Positions 28,480 to 40,459 of a stretch of 64,000 bases of DNA are shown here, piece by piece (within the stretch, counting starts at the first letter, position 1; each line of letters opens with the position of its first letter). The notes under the pieces are model-generated. The model did not search any database. It was not told the origin of the DNA and saw only the letters and a program-made list of their open reading frames with translations. The stretch comes from Amphimedon queenslandica (taxonomy: Eukaryota > Porifera > Demospongiae > Haplosclerida > Niphatidae). The translations under genes were made by a program, and so were the position numbers. Location of the stretch: assembly GCF_000090795.2 (NCBI RefSeq), contig NW_003546250.1, positions 729,987-793,986 on the forward strand, in the 5' to 3' direction.

Positions 28480-29687
28480 ATGTCTGGCAGTGGTCGTTTT
28501 AAACTAAGTCCTAGTGAGCAGGTAATGACTACAGAAAATAATCTAATCTATTTTTGATCCTTAAAATAGAAAGCTTTGCTACAGAAAGAAATGAGAGAGA
28601 GAAGAAAAATAAGATTACTTCAAGTTAGACAGCAATCTAATATATGTACCAATGTACGTGTAACATTTTGTGTTTGCCTTGAAGGTTAGAGAGCAAGAGA
28701 AAGAGTTTGCCCGTCAAATGAGAAACAATGTACGTTTGAAGAAAGAAGAGGAAAGAAAGATATTGGAGCAACACATTAAAGTATTTTTAATCATCAATTG
28801 CGGCATTCCCACCACCTGCTACTATTACCACAACTGTGTATCAATTTAGAATTGAGACAAGACATTAATATTGTTTAGGATAATTTAGTGAGAGAGCACG
28901 AAGAAAAATTACGTCAATTAGAAGAAACTTTAACTGCCCGAAGACAACAAGTAGGACAGGCTCAACGTGATGCTCAGAATATTGAACAGGTAAGAGATAA
29001 GAATAGTCCGAGTCACGTTGTACTTGTATCTAGGAAGAACGTAGACTCCAAGAGCTTCGTTTGCTTCTCTCTTCTCAACAAAGGTACGGTAGATTGGGAC
29101 AATCACTCTTGATTTATTTAATTGTAGAGCTCTTGCTAAGAAAAGACAAGCGTTAGCAATGCAAGAGGTAAGGGAAGATGACTATTTAAGAAACTAAAGA
29201 GTAACAAAGTATTTCTACTATATTGTAGTTAATAGATAGCCAGTTGATGAAAAGGGCAGAAAAAGACAATTCAGTTTTAACTCGTAATCAAGCCCTTGCT
29301 ACAGAAAAGGAGAGAGCGAAACTGATGAGTACGAGAAAACTCAAAACGCCATCGCTGCTCATAATGGTAATTATTTTTATAATTTTGCAGAGCATTGATA
29401 AGAGATACATGTATTATGTTCCTATTTTTAGGATCTCGAGGCTAACCCTTCTTCTAATTTTAGTACAAGGAGGGTTCAAGGCGTAGAAGGATTTGCATCA
29501 ACCTACTTTCACCTTCCTGATAATCTGGTCCATCGGGAAGCCACGGCTACTCCATATGAAGTATGTAAATGTATTTTGAAATTGTATTGTACTCCATTTT
29601 GTATTCATGTGTACAGATTAATGCTATTCAAGCAGCAGAACAAGCACTAATGGAGGAAGAAGAACATCAGAGAGTAAGGACATGTGC

Positions 29688-29775
<88 letters not shown>

Positions 29776-32731
29776 TATTGGAGCAAGATGTCTTTCATTG
29801 AGATGTGCTGAATTTTTTAAGTTGCTCAAAAAATTTGAGTAAAGACCCTGTACTATAGTACAGAGTCTTCAGCCAAATTTCACCAAAAATGGCTAAGAAA
29901 GATATCTCCATTTTAATAATTTTTCCTGATACATATACATGTTTTTATATTGTGTAGAAAGTTTGAGCTCATTCCAATCAAATTTGGATTTTTTATGAAT
30001 ATTTAAAGTTGCTCCAAAATCGAGTCAAAGTCCCTGTACTATAGTACAGGGACTTTGGCCAAATTTCACCAAAAATGGCTGGGAGAGATTTTTCCATTTT
30101 TATAATTTTTTCTGATACATGTACACGTTCTTATGTTGTGTAGAAAGTTTGAGCTGATTTCGATGACATTTTAATTTTTTACGAATTTTTGAAGTTACCC
30201 TAAAATTTGACAATGTAATAATGCATTTTTATATTTTTAGCAACAGACAGTTATGAGAGATGAGCAGCAAGTGAAAGCTCAACTGAGACACAAACATGCA
30301 CTTGCTCAAGTTAAACTGGAGAAAGTAAATTGATATTATAGTTTATGGAATGTTAAAATGTGATTCTGGGCACAGGACAAGACAGCATTGCTGAAGGATC
30401 TTAGCTTATTAGCTAGGGAAGACAGGACTCACAGGCAAGAGATATTACAACACCTTCCGGTTAGTTAGAGAAGAGAGAGAGTGCTATAGAAGGAGGTAAG
30501 ATTGGATGAGGGTTGACTTGTTTTCTTTGTCAGACGAACCTGTTTCAGCCAGTCCAGCAACGAATTGAAGAGCGAGAAATGCGACAATATGAACTGGAGC
30601 ATGAGTTTGAGAAACTTCTAACAAAGACAAGACAAACTTCAAGTATGCTACATTAATTATTATACATATTATCATTTATTGTATTATATATAGTGATGAA
30701 GAGTGTAGAAATAGAAAGAAAAGGAGGAGGAAGAACAGCAGGAGGAGCAACAGAGATTACATTGCCAGGAAGAGACTCTTGTTCACCTTCTCCAGTGAAG
30801 TCTGATAACATGAGCACCACTCACTGTACTCCTCCTCCTCCTCCTCCTCCTATTGCTACTAAGAAGGATCCATTGGATCTGACCATACAATCACTAACTC
30901 CTTCAACCTTCCAATCAATGAGCATCACTGAGCCAAGAGAGAAAGAGGGTAATAGTAAAGGTAGAGATCCTAACAATGAAGATGAAGAAGAAGAAGGTCC
31001 TTCTTTAACCATTTCAACTATACGTCCACCCAAGGATACTACCACTACTAGCTCAACTTCACAATGTATGTGTATCAGTATGCATATTTACTTTTATTGC
31101 TTGTGCCTTTCTTTTTTGTAGCTACTAATATATCAAAACTGGTTGGTTTGATCAGGACCCAGCAGGATGCCTGGTACAAGAGGAGCCTTGATGAGTCTTC
31201 TCCTAGTAATGATGTATCTTCAGTAAGTGAAGCAAGAGGAGAGGAGAAGACTAGCCAATCTCTCTCTATTTCGGCACTATCTAGCAGGTATAGATACATT
31301 CATGTGTGTATTAACATTATTTCTTTATAGTCATCAAGGTCCACTTGATAGTAGTGCTCATAATACAACAGCTACTTCACCTGCTACTAGCAGGGACATT
31401 GATAAGGCGACTTCTACTTCTTCTTCCTCTCCTTCTCCTTCCTCCTCTCCTCCTGAACTCACCATTGAAACTATTGAAGAAACAGAAGAAGAAGAGGATA
31501 ACAGTATTAATGAGGCTCCTTTACAACAACCAGCAGCATATTATCCCATTTATTATTATCCCACTGCTGCCTACCAGCAGCAGCATAGCTCCCAGCCAAC
31601 ACCAGCAATGATGTACACTCCTTTAGCTACATACCCTCCACCAGTAGTATATACTCAATATCCTACTAATCAAACACTTACTTCTTCTATCACAATTCCA
31701 CCTCCTTCTTTATTACAAGCAGATATCAGAGAAACTGATGATAGAACCATATCTCCTGATATAAAGCGATCAAGTACAGAACCTTTTGAACCACCATTAT
31801 TATATTCAGAGATGCAGTCTCACTCAGTAGTTCATTCCACTGTACCAGAAAATATCACCACTGTACCAGTAGCTACACACTCAACTTCACCCACTACTCA
31901 ACATAATCTATCACTAATGATAGGAGGATCTGGAACTGTTCCTGGCTCAAATGTAACACACTCACCACATGTTCGTACTTCACCTGATTTATCATTAACA
32001 CTGTCACCTCACACTCCTCCAGTGATAGCTTCTGCTAATAGTTCTACACCAGTAGCATCTGAGGGTGACAGACAAGAACGCAACGAGTTTATTCAGTCTT
32101 TACTTGTCAGTCTTCAAGACTCAAGGGCTGATAGTCCAGAGGAATCTCCCTTGCCTGTTCAAGATAGAGCTGGTTCTTCTGTTAATACTACTCCATTATT
32201 GAGGTCCACTTCAGTTCAAACTAATGTACTCATTCACTCTCCTCCTTCTCCATCTCTGTCTTCTTCTTTATCACTCCAAGAGGCATTTAAGAGCAGAAAA
32301 CAGTCCTTCATTAAGCAGTCACAGACCAGAGTCAGTGATATAGGAAAGAAATCTAAGGAGAGAGTGAATCAAACTAAAAAATCAAAGTCTGCAAAACTGG
32401 TGACATTTTCTAGCCCTGTCCTGCAAGAAGAGAGGGAGAATGCCATCAAACACACTCCACCTTCTATTCACAAGGGTACATATACTCTTACTTTATGTGT
32501 CATAAATTAACATTTTATTCTTTCAGGTTCATCTTGGCCTGCTATGCCCAGTAAAGTATCTTCCAGGGAAGCTCAAGAGAAGAACAGAGATGACCAGAGA
32601 CAAAAGGAGAATAGAGAGAAAGCAAAGCTCTTTTGTCAGGTGAGAGAGAGAGAGAGACTGTACAACAATGACAAACTTATTTTTTATAGATGCTGAGAAA
32701 TAAAATCAAGCAAAGACAGGATAGCTCATAA
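28480..32731 (+). CDS. CEP295: CEP295-like centriole protein with C-terminal ALMS-type motif
   Basis: Seventeen exons from ATG 28480 to the stop at 32729-32731 join in phase to 943 residues. Principal exons are 28879-28989, 29229-29366, 29432-29560, 30694-31065 and 31331-32475. The N-terminus matches vertebrate CEP295: FKLSPSEQ, ERRKIRLLQVREQEKEF, then a long charged coiled coil, GFASTYFHLPDNLVHRE and AAEQALMEEEEHQR. The middle is Ser/Thr/Pro-rich and disordered, with a run of seven prolines. The last exons read NREKAKLFCQMLRNKIKQRQ, like the end of the ALMS motif shared by ALMS1 and CEP295. CEP295/Ana1 builds and elongates centrioles. The protein is much shorter than human CEP295 (about 2600 residues), mainly in the middle. 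It could alternatively be a diverged ALMS-family paralogue. Confidence 0.78.
29692..29770. repeat. (AAT)n-(ATT)n inverted microsatellite
   Basis: About 12 AAT units run straight into about 15 ATT units, so the 79 bp form a near-perfect self-complementary hairpin in the intron following the exon 29617-29673. Confidence 0.95.
29815..30215. repeat. ~186-bp palindrome-centred repeat (array in CEP295-like intron)
   Basis: Two units directly after the ATT microsatellite, oriented like array A. The second unit has a 30-bp perfect palindrome at about 30027-30056. It sits in the intron 29674-30240. Confidence 0.9.
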
Positions 32732-32896
32732 TTTTATTGTTTTAAACCACATCACCTTCTTAGTGCAGCATGTATGCAAGCCATTCACTTATTATTATAA
32801 TTATCAAATTTATATAAAAGAAAATGTAGCAACGTTTAACATGCCAACAAAAATCAATCAATCAATGCAGTGTATATGCATTAGTACATGACACTT

Positions 32897-34120
32897 CTAA
32901 AGGTTCATAGGGAAAACAGTAAATATCATGAGATCTAGCTGAGTACTAGTGTTGATGATCTCAATATTTGATTTAGGAGTGATCAGGAATTCTCTTCGTT
33001 CTTTGTTATCAACTCCAACACTGAGCCCATTAATGGTTCCCTCTCCGGTCCATACAATACCAGCGTATGGTCGCTGATCTCCCTCACGTTTAAACGTAGC
33101 GCCTGGTTTTATGATGAAACCCTCTCCATAAAACAAATGGTAGAAAAGACGGATTTGTCGGCCCCAGGGACCTTCAGCAAGTGTCTCACACTTCCTGCAA
33201 TACTTTTCCTTGAACTCCGGGTCCGTATTATCAGGAAGATTGATGGTGTTATTGAATAGATCCTCTTCATCCGTTAATCCTTTCAACTGATGGTCGCACT
33301 TATTTGGTGCAACGTCCTTCTCAGGTAGCACTCTCCCCAGCTGCCATGCCAACAGATTGTAGTCATCTTGAGGTCGCTGGATTTCAAAGGTTGTCCACGG
33401 GCCGGGAGCATGCACTATCTTTTCTTCTATGAACCAAGTCTCCCATGGGTTGATGTGGTACACATTGAGGAGGGAGTACATGTCATCGTGGCGACCGAAA
33501 GCACGCAGGGCTTCCAAGACTTGTTCCTTCGTTGTCCCTGGTTTGAGACCCAGCCGGGTTTTAATGGTACCCAGTGAGAGATTGTATGGTGGGACATCGA
33601 GAGGAGGGAAGAAATAAGATTCAGTTTTACCAGGACCAATGCAAGCACCATTGCAGACTTCACCTGCATGCACATGGCACGGTATTGGAGGTACTTCAGG
33701 CTCAGCCTCACCTCCCTGACAGCTGTATTTAGGTACTTGAGGAGGGCCTCCAATGTCAAGTACTTTAGTGAGAGGCCAAGCATATTCATAGGGGCCCATA
33801 AGCTCTTCAGAAGCTACTTTTAGGATGGAGGGTAGTGGGTGTGGCTCTCCAGCAACTAGTATTGATGTTATTCCTTCGTTTTCAAGTGGTACAGCGTTTT
33901 TTGCAACTGTTTTAGACATGATCCACCATTCCACAGGGACGTAGCCTCTAGCATCTACTAGAGATGGAGAGAAATCGGTATTTTGAGCTATGACCCCACG
34001 ACCTGCATAGATATTACGACCAACAAGGGCAGGGAGAGCAAACAGGAGACCATTCTGGTCCTTTATAGCTTGCAGCACTTTGTCTCGTAAAGGAGAAGAA
34101 GGCTTGTTGTTTGCAGCCAT
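32897..34120 (-). CDS. intronless cupin-fold protein, function unknown
   Basis: One open frame of 407 residues, which I do not recognise as a named animal protein. It shows features of a double cupin: HVHAGE fits the metal-binding HxH...E core, and VYHINPWETWFIEEKIVHAP resembles the second cupin motif with a metal-ligand His. Further on, RPYAGIVWTGEGTINGL has the Gly pattern of a cupin strand. Conserved Cys pairs (CNGAC, YCRKCETL) are also present. There is no signal peptide or membrane helix. The overall look, long, soluble and without introns, resembles sugar-isomerase-like or RmlC-like cupins of bacteria, and horizontal transfer is possible. It lies tail to tail with the CEP295-like gene (165 bp) and divergent from the Rubicon-like gene. 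Confidence 0.7.
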   Translation of the reverse strand: MAANNKPSSPLRDKVLQAIKDQNGLLFALPALVGRNIYAGRGVIAQNTDFSPSLVDARGYVPVEWWIMSKTVAKNAVPLENEGITSILVAGEPHPLPSILKVASEELMGPYEYAWPLTKVLDIGGPPQVPKYSCQGGEAEPEVPPIPCHVHAGEVCNGACIGPGKTESYFFPPLDVPPYNLSLGTIKTRLGLKPGTTKEQVLEALRAFGRHDDMYSLLNVYHINPWETWFIEEKIVHAPGPWTTFEIQRPQDDYNLLAWQLGRVLPEKDVAPNKCDHQLKGLTDEEDLFNNTINLPDNTDPEFKEKYCRKCETLAEGPWGRQIRLFYHLFYGEGFIIKPGATFKREGDQRPYAGIVWTGEGTINGLSVGVDNKERREFLITPKSNIEIINTSTQLDLMIFTVFPMNL

Positions 34121-34407
34121 GAGGTGTTCAGCTACACCCAGTGTGATTCTTCACAAGAAGGCGTGGTTTGTATTAGGCCACGCCTTTCTTAATTGTGCGT
34201 CTCACAAGATCATTTATACCATACTGTACTGCTCTATCATGAGACAAAAAGCAAACTAAAGGAGACGGTCTTTGCTTTGCTGGTGCACGCCTCTGCCTCC
34301 TATTCTTTCCCTGCCTCTTATTTACCCTCTCAGTCGAGGTGGCTGTCATTCGTCAACAAAGTTTATAGTTTTAGGTACTAAATTCCTTTGTCTTTAAAGG
34401 CAAATAA
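34121..34407. promoter_or_regulatory. divergent promoter region, cupin gene / Rubicon-like gene
   Basis: 287 bp between start codons. AAGGCGTGG and CCACGCCTT at about 34158-34186 form a short inverted repeat that could bind a Krueppel-type (CACCC/GTGG) factor. Activity is inferred from position. Confidence 0.4.
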
Positions 34408-36428
34408 ATGGCGGCCAAGCCGTCTGCTCTTCCTCCTCCACCACCACAGTTTGGGCGGTTAGAGAGAGCCTCTGTTTCCCTTTCTTCAGCTGATCACTCT
34501 TCTGGCTCTAACCATCAGTTGCCCACGAGTAGTTCTTCATATTCTAGTCCCCCACCTAATGGCTCCAGTGCTGCCAAAGAGACTCTTCTGCAAGTACAGA
34601 GAGAGTCCTCTAATGGCGTTACTCTGAGGAAACCCAAAGCTAATCAACGAGATAAGACTTTAAGACAGAAAGGGATACTACTCTCGTCGCACTCGGGCCC
34701 TCGCTCTCTCTCTCCTCCTCCTCCTCCTAACGTCCATCCTCCCTTAAACACGGAGTGTTATCATCCTCTCCCTCCTCCTCCCCTTCTTCCTTCTCCTACT
34801 CACTCCTCTACCAATCCCACGGCTAGTTCAAGACCCAGTAACCACTCTCCCACTCTGACCTCACGGACCACAGGTGACGACGGAGTCCTTAATGTCTTCC
34901 AAGTCATGCAGCTATCAGCCGCTGCCTCACTACCTGAAGCAGTAGGGTCACCTGACAGTGGCTACGACGACTTGGCGACAGCTGCTTTAGTTTGCAATAG
35001 ATCGGATAGCATAGGTTCCACCTCTTCCTCCTCTTCTCGTAGAACAGGTCCTAACAGCGGAGTACCCAGTAGCTTGTTTAGCGTCCGAGACTCAGAACTA
35101 GAGCTAGTCAAGGAGGAGGATGGATCAGATGAAGACGACGAAGAAACCAAGAGAAAAGAGAGAGGGACCAGTAACACTAGCAGCGAGCAGTCTGATACAC
35201 TTCCCTCTCCTTCCTTCCCTCGTCTTTCATTAGAAGAATCGAATAATTTTTATGCTCCGGATGACGAAACTGTTATTCAAACTGTACAGAGACCCGGTAT
35301 TAAGAGAAGCTATTCTACAGATATGAAGAGAATGGCCAGTACAGTGAGGCCTGGCGGTAGGGCCGAGTCTTACAGTTCCAATGCTAATAATAGAGTCGTA
35401 GTGAATAAACCAGCTGGAGCTGAGAGAGGAAGATCTCAGAGCCTGTTCACTAGAGGTAATGTATGTGTACATAGAGTTAATAGTAATGATAATAATAAAT
35501 GAAATTTTGTATACATAATGTTGATAGTAATACACATATATGTTCAACTACATCGTGTTATCATTCCTTATACACATTTTGGAAGAAGTCCTTCCTTTAC
35601 GCTTTGTTTATTTGAGAATCCCTCAACATGTCACTTGTTTTTGTCTGATGTGGTTTCATTCCACTCCCCTTCCTCCTTCATCTATTATTATAATTATTAT
35701 TATCAAAAGATAATAATGTTGGCATTTTGTTATTTTGCAGGGGCCATTTCTTACATGTACATGTACATGTACATGCAAAAGTTAACCTGTGGGCATGTGT
35801 TAATATTACGTTATCAGCTGATATTAAAATAATGGCGGCTTAATGGCAATGATAAGAGAGTTTAGACAAAGGAATAGAGTTCAGATTTCAATTTCATGTG
35901 AAATGGGAGGGAAGAAGGGAAGCCTACAATAATGCTCTATGCACACAGCAGCTGATTCCTAGCGAACCAGCTCACCTTATCCCTTTAATGGAAGTATATA
36001 CGAACCAGACAGCTATAGTTTGTTGATGTCCAAATATGGACTAAGAGTAGGCTTTCTTATTGTAAATGACTTGTCTATACACAGTGGGTGAGAGATAGCA
36101 TCTCTGTGACCTTTCTCTTCTCTTTTGAGTACAGATGCAGTTATTATGTCACTGATAAGTCATAAGTGTATTCATACTAGCTCTCACTCTTTCTCTTTAT
36201 TTGTATTGCTTGTACTAATCATGTGATGTGACGGTCTGTTGTTGTTATTATAGAGGGTAGCAGTATTAGTGGCAGCAGTGGTAGTAGTAATGGATTCTTT
36301 GAGTCTATGAAGGACACCTTCCAGCTACAGGATGAGCTGAGCAAAGAGAACTATCACTTTGTACTTAGTGAGGCACTCATTTCTGTTATAGAGGAAGTAA
36401 GATCATCAATGCGATTTTATTCTATTTT

Positions 36429-36465
<37 letters not shown>

Positions 36466-37213
36466 TTATAATAATAATACTGTATCTATAACCCCTTCCT
36501 TTCCTTCCCTAACTGTTAGTACAAGTCCTTATTACGTGAGCAGGCTTATGACGAACATTTGGCACTTGTTGCTTCTCCTGATCGCGATTCTGTTGACCTC
36601 GCGTCTGCTCCATCAACTCCGTCTCATCCTAATCCTCCTCCCTCTCCATTTCCGTACAGAACCACCTCCTTCCCGTACCTGTCTCGGACAGACACGCCCA
36701 CAAGTCCAACAGGTAATAACTAGTCTTGTGATTCTCACGTGACCAGGTGTGATTGTCACCTGACTTCTCGCTAACGACAGACTAGACTTCCTTTTACTTT
36801 TTGCATCAAAATAAAAATTACTCCTCATCTTTTACTACATCAATTTGGGGTCCGTATTAACATATCTTTTTTTTCTAATTAGTGCCCTCTTCACCCACTC
36901 CTCCTTCTCCCGTTCCGTCACGTGACGTCAGTTTATTGCGACTGGTCGACTCTCAGATGATGACTAACACTGCAGAGAGCACCGCCCACGGACTGTTACA
37001 GTATATATCAAGAGTGTTGGGTGGGGCCTCGTCTGTCGAATTTAGAGTACCAGAACAGGTCAGGGGAGTTGTTATTATTAACATTATTTATTTATTTATT
37101 TATTTTATTTAGATTGTGCAACTCCCATCTGATTTTATTGCATCAATAAAGAGAGAAGAGCAGTTGCATCATTCAGTTGCTGTGAGTTACATTTATTATC
37201 ATTATTATTATCC

Positions 37214-37272
<59 letters not shown>

Positions 37273-40140
37273 GCAATTTTATACAATTTTCTCTCCTCCT
37301 CCTTCCATGTTTTCAGAATTCTACTACCATAAGAGGTGAAATGGATTGGGCTCCACCAAGAAAGACCATCATTCATACTATGTACTCACCACCAAAGTAC
37401 ATCACTCACAACCATTAGGCTATTATGTTATACTGATACATGTACATGTACTTATGTACTTCATTAGGGATGTGTCAATTGCATTGAAAGACCAGAATTA
37501 TCGCTGTGCTGGCTGTGGAGTCAAAATTGACATCAGTATGTGTTTTCACTCGTGTATTACTTTGTTGACTATTCCTTTCTTTTTGTCTTTTTTTATATTC
37601 TCGTTTCCTCTCTCTTTCTCTCAAGGTCATACTAAGCTATTAAGGTTCTGTTATTACATTGGCAAATATTTCTGCACGACTTGTCATCAGAACTCACTCA
37701 GTTACATACCGGCTTACATCATGTCAAAATGGAACTTTAAAAAGTAGGGAGAGGAAGAGAAGTCAAAATTTTAAGAGTATCTATTCAAATTTCTTAGGTA
37801 TCCCGTGTCAAATTTTGCACGTGATACGCTCGCAGAGTTTGAGAAAGAGCCGCACTTTAATCTTGACATTTCCCGGTTGTATTATAGAATATACGAATTG
37901 AAGAAAGTTAAAGTAAGAGAGGCACTGATGGTTCTGGGATGATGTTGTTTTTTAGGATTTAAGAGAACAAATATCATTCATGAGAAGATACATATTCTCT
38001 TGCAGAGAGACAGCAAAGTAAGTTGGAAGAGACATATCTACCACTGCTCCCTCTCTTCTCTTTATATCTCTTGCATTTTGCTTGTGTGTGAATGCCAGCA
38101 TCCTATAATCTCTTCCCATGTCACATCCTCTTTTTATTGTTTGTACATTTTGTTATTGACTTGTTGTTTGTAGTCTGTGCGAGAGATTCACTCAGTTTGG
38201 TCACCTTGTCGGCAGCGATGTTCACATCTACTCTATGGAAGACTTTGTTAACGTATGTACATAAAGCACATTATCATTGATATGTCATACATTGTATGTG
38301 TATCTATTCTATAGGTCAAAAGTGGTCAGTTGTCAAAGCAGTTGAAGTTTTTAGCAACAGAAACTGAGAAGCACATAAAGTCTTGTCCAGTAAACTAAAT
38401 GAATTATAATTATTATTATTGTACTTATCTGTTTTTTTTCTTCTCTCTTTCTCTCTCACTAGCTTTGTAAGGGTAAAGGGTTTGTTTGTGAGTACTGTCA
38501 AAATGAGGAAGACATTCTTTATCCTTTTGAATTGAAGAGAGTCAGCTCGTGTCCAGGTAAGCTTTTATGTACCGTTATATTGAACATGGAGAGTAGATGT
38601 ATCAGATATGGGGCACTTGAGATTTTTCAAATATTAAAAATAAGTCATTGAAATTGCAGGCAGTGTCCCATTATACCAGAATCTACTGTACATGTGTGTT
38701 TGTATTGGACATATTGTCAATGTAATGTGTGTGTTTTTGTGTGTGTGAATCATTTAAATTTCATTCCTATAGCTTGCAGCTGTTGTTTTCATAAAGACTG
38801 TTGCTCCCAGAGCAGAGAGTGCCCGAGGTGTAAGAGAATAAGAGAAAGGTAAGGATTAAGGACAGAAAATGAACACATGTGTGCAGTGGGCTTAGAAGAT
38901 ATAATAAAATCGGAGAATTTTCTCCTAGTGTGAAATACAGTAGTATCCTGTGTCTGTACTACATGTATAGTACATGCATAGTACTGGGAATTTTAAATCA
39001 TGGGCTATCCTTTGCTTTGGCCCATTTTGAAAGAAATGGCTGTAAGTCGAAAAATTTAATTCAGAATCATCACCTCAAACTTTCTATACAGTATAAGGAC
39101 ATCACTATGTATTAGAAAATTTAATAAAAGTTTGGGGTGATTTTGGACCCATTTTTCGGGAAAAACCATGGACTATAGCCTCGGGTATTTTTCAGATTTT
39201 TGACGTTTTCTTAAAATGGCCGTAACTTGAAAAATTTAAGTCGGAATCAGCTCAAACTTTCTACACAGCATAAGGACATCAATATGTATCAGAAAATGTA
39301 ATAAAAATTGAGGGTGATTTCGGAGCCATTTTTCGGGAAAAACCATGGACTATAGCCTTGGGTATTTTTCAGATTTTTGACGTTTTCTTAAAATGGCCGT
39401 AACTTGAAAAATTTAAGTCGGAATCAGCTCAAACTCTCTACATAGCATAAGGACATCAATATGTATCAGAAAATGTAATAAAAATTGGGGGGTGATTTCG
39501 GAGCCATTTTTCGGAAAAAACCATGGACTATAGCCTTGGGTATTTTTCAGATTTTTGATGTTTTCTTAAAATGGCCGTAACTTGAAAAATTTAAGTCGGA
39601 ATCAGCTCAAACTTTCTACACAGCATAAGGACATCAATATGTATCAGAAAATGTAATAAAAATTGGGGGGTGATTTCGGAGCCATTTTTCAGGAAAAACC
39701 ATGGACTATAGCCTTGGGTATTTTTCAGATTTTTGACGTTTTCTTAAAATGGCCGTAACTTGAAAAATTTAAGTCGGAATCAGCTCAAACTTTCTACACA
39801 GCATAAGGACATCAATATGTATCAGAAAATGTAATAAAAATTGAGGGTGATTTTGGAGCCATTTTCAGAAAAAACTATGGCCTATAGCCTTGGGTATTTT
39901 TCAGAAAATGGCCCATTTTTAAATGGCCATAACTCAAACATTTAAACTCAGAATCAGCTCAAACTTCTTACATAGCACAAGGACATTAATATTTATTAAA
40001 AATGCATCAGGGTAATTTAAAATAGAGAATTATTTCTTTGCTATTTTTTGCTCTGGAATCTTGTTAACTTATAAACTTTTTGGTACTTTAGGCAACAATC
40101 AAGATTGAAAACAATGATGATAGCAGATCGTGATGATTGA
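34408..40140 (+). CDS. RUBCN: Rubicon-like autophagy regulator (no RUN domain seen)
   Basis: Fifteen exons join in phase to 814 residues: 34408-35455, 36254-36396, 36520-36712, 36883-37058, 37113-37181, 37317-37396, 37468-37535, 37626-37743, 37798-37912, 37956-38017, 38174-38252, 38315-38389, 38463-38556, 38773-38848 and 40092-40140. The first 350 residues are Ser/Pro-rich and disordered. The ENYHFVLSEALISVIEE segment and the DWAPPRKTI block are typical of Rubicon. The C-terminal Rubicon-homology domain keeps its zinc ligands: YRCAGCG, FCYYIGKYFCTTCH, LCKGKGFVCEYCQ, CSCCFHKDCC and CPRCKR. In vertebrates this domain binds RAB7 on late endosomes. The RUN domain at the start of Rubicon is absent, as in Pacer (RUBCNL), so either ancestry fits. 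The last intron (1.2 kb) is nearly all tandem repeat. Confidence 0.88.
35456..36253 (+). other. first intron of the Rubicon-like gene
   Basis: 798 bp without a supported exon. It includes an uninterrupted palindromic ACATGT tract at 35752-35775 and a GGCGGC patch near 35833. Nothing else is recognisable. Confidence 0.5.
36430..36479. repeat. (AAT)n microsatellite
   Basis: AAT repeats with one interruption, in the intron 36397-36519 of the Rubicon-like gene. Confidence 0.9.
37190..37272. repeat. (ATT)n microsatellite
   Basis: More than 20 ATT units, two interruptions near the 5' end, filling most of the intron 37182-37316 of the Rubicon-like gene. Confidence 0.95.
39030..40010. repeat. ~178-bp tandem repeat array, divergent subfamily
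   Basis: About 5.5 head-to-tail units in the last Rubicon intron; ATGGCCGTAACTTGAAAAAT recurs at 39216, 39393, 39571 and 39749. The block CAGCTCAAACTTTCTACACA and the ATAAGGACATCAATATGTAT block mirror those of the 186-bp family, but the GTACTATAGTAC core is replaced by CCATGGACTATAGCCTTGGG. Units are over 95% alike by eye, so the array is recent or homogenised. Confidence 0.95.
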
Positions 40141-40459
40141 GTTTTTAATTCTGTACACTTTGTTAATAATACATTATTATATCAGGCACACGGTGTACAT
40201 GTAACCCAATATTAATTATTATTATTATTATTATTGTTATTATTATTATTATTACTATTGCTATTTAAAGCACTCTATTCAAAACATGTGTTATCAAAAT
40301 TTTCTTTTAAAAAAATATGTATTAAAACTGACACAATTATTTTACTATCACTGCACACTAGGAGAGTAGGTTACAATAAATAAATAAATATATCTGTATG
40401 TACATGTACATGTAGGCTCTACTTTTTAAAGTATGGATTTAAAAGTTAGTTTCAATCAA

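Noticed and set aside
29647-29829. Open frames made of long Asn, Tyr or Ile runs
   Set aside because: They are translations of AAT/ATT microsatellites. The same applies near 18968-19198 and 37116-37418.
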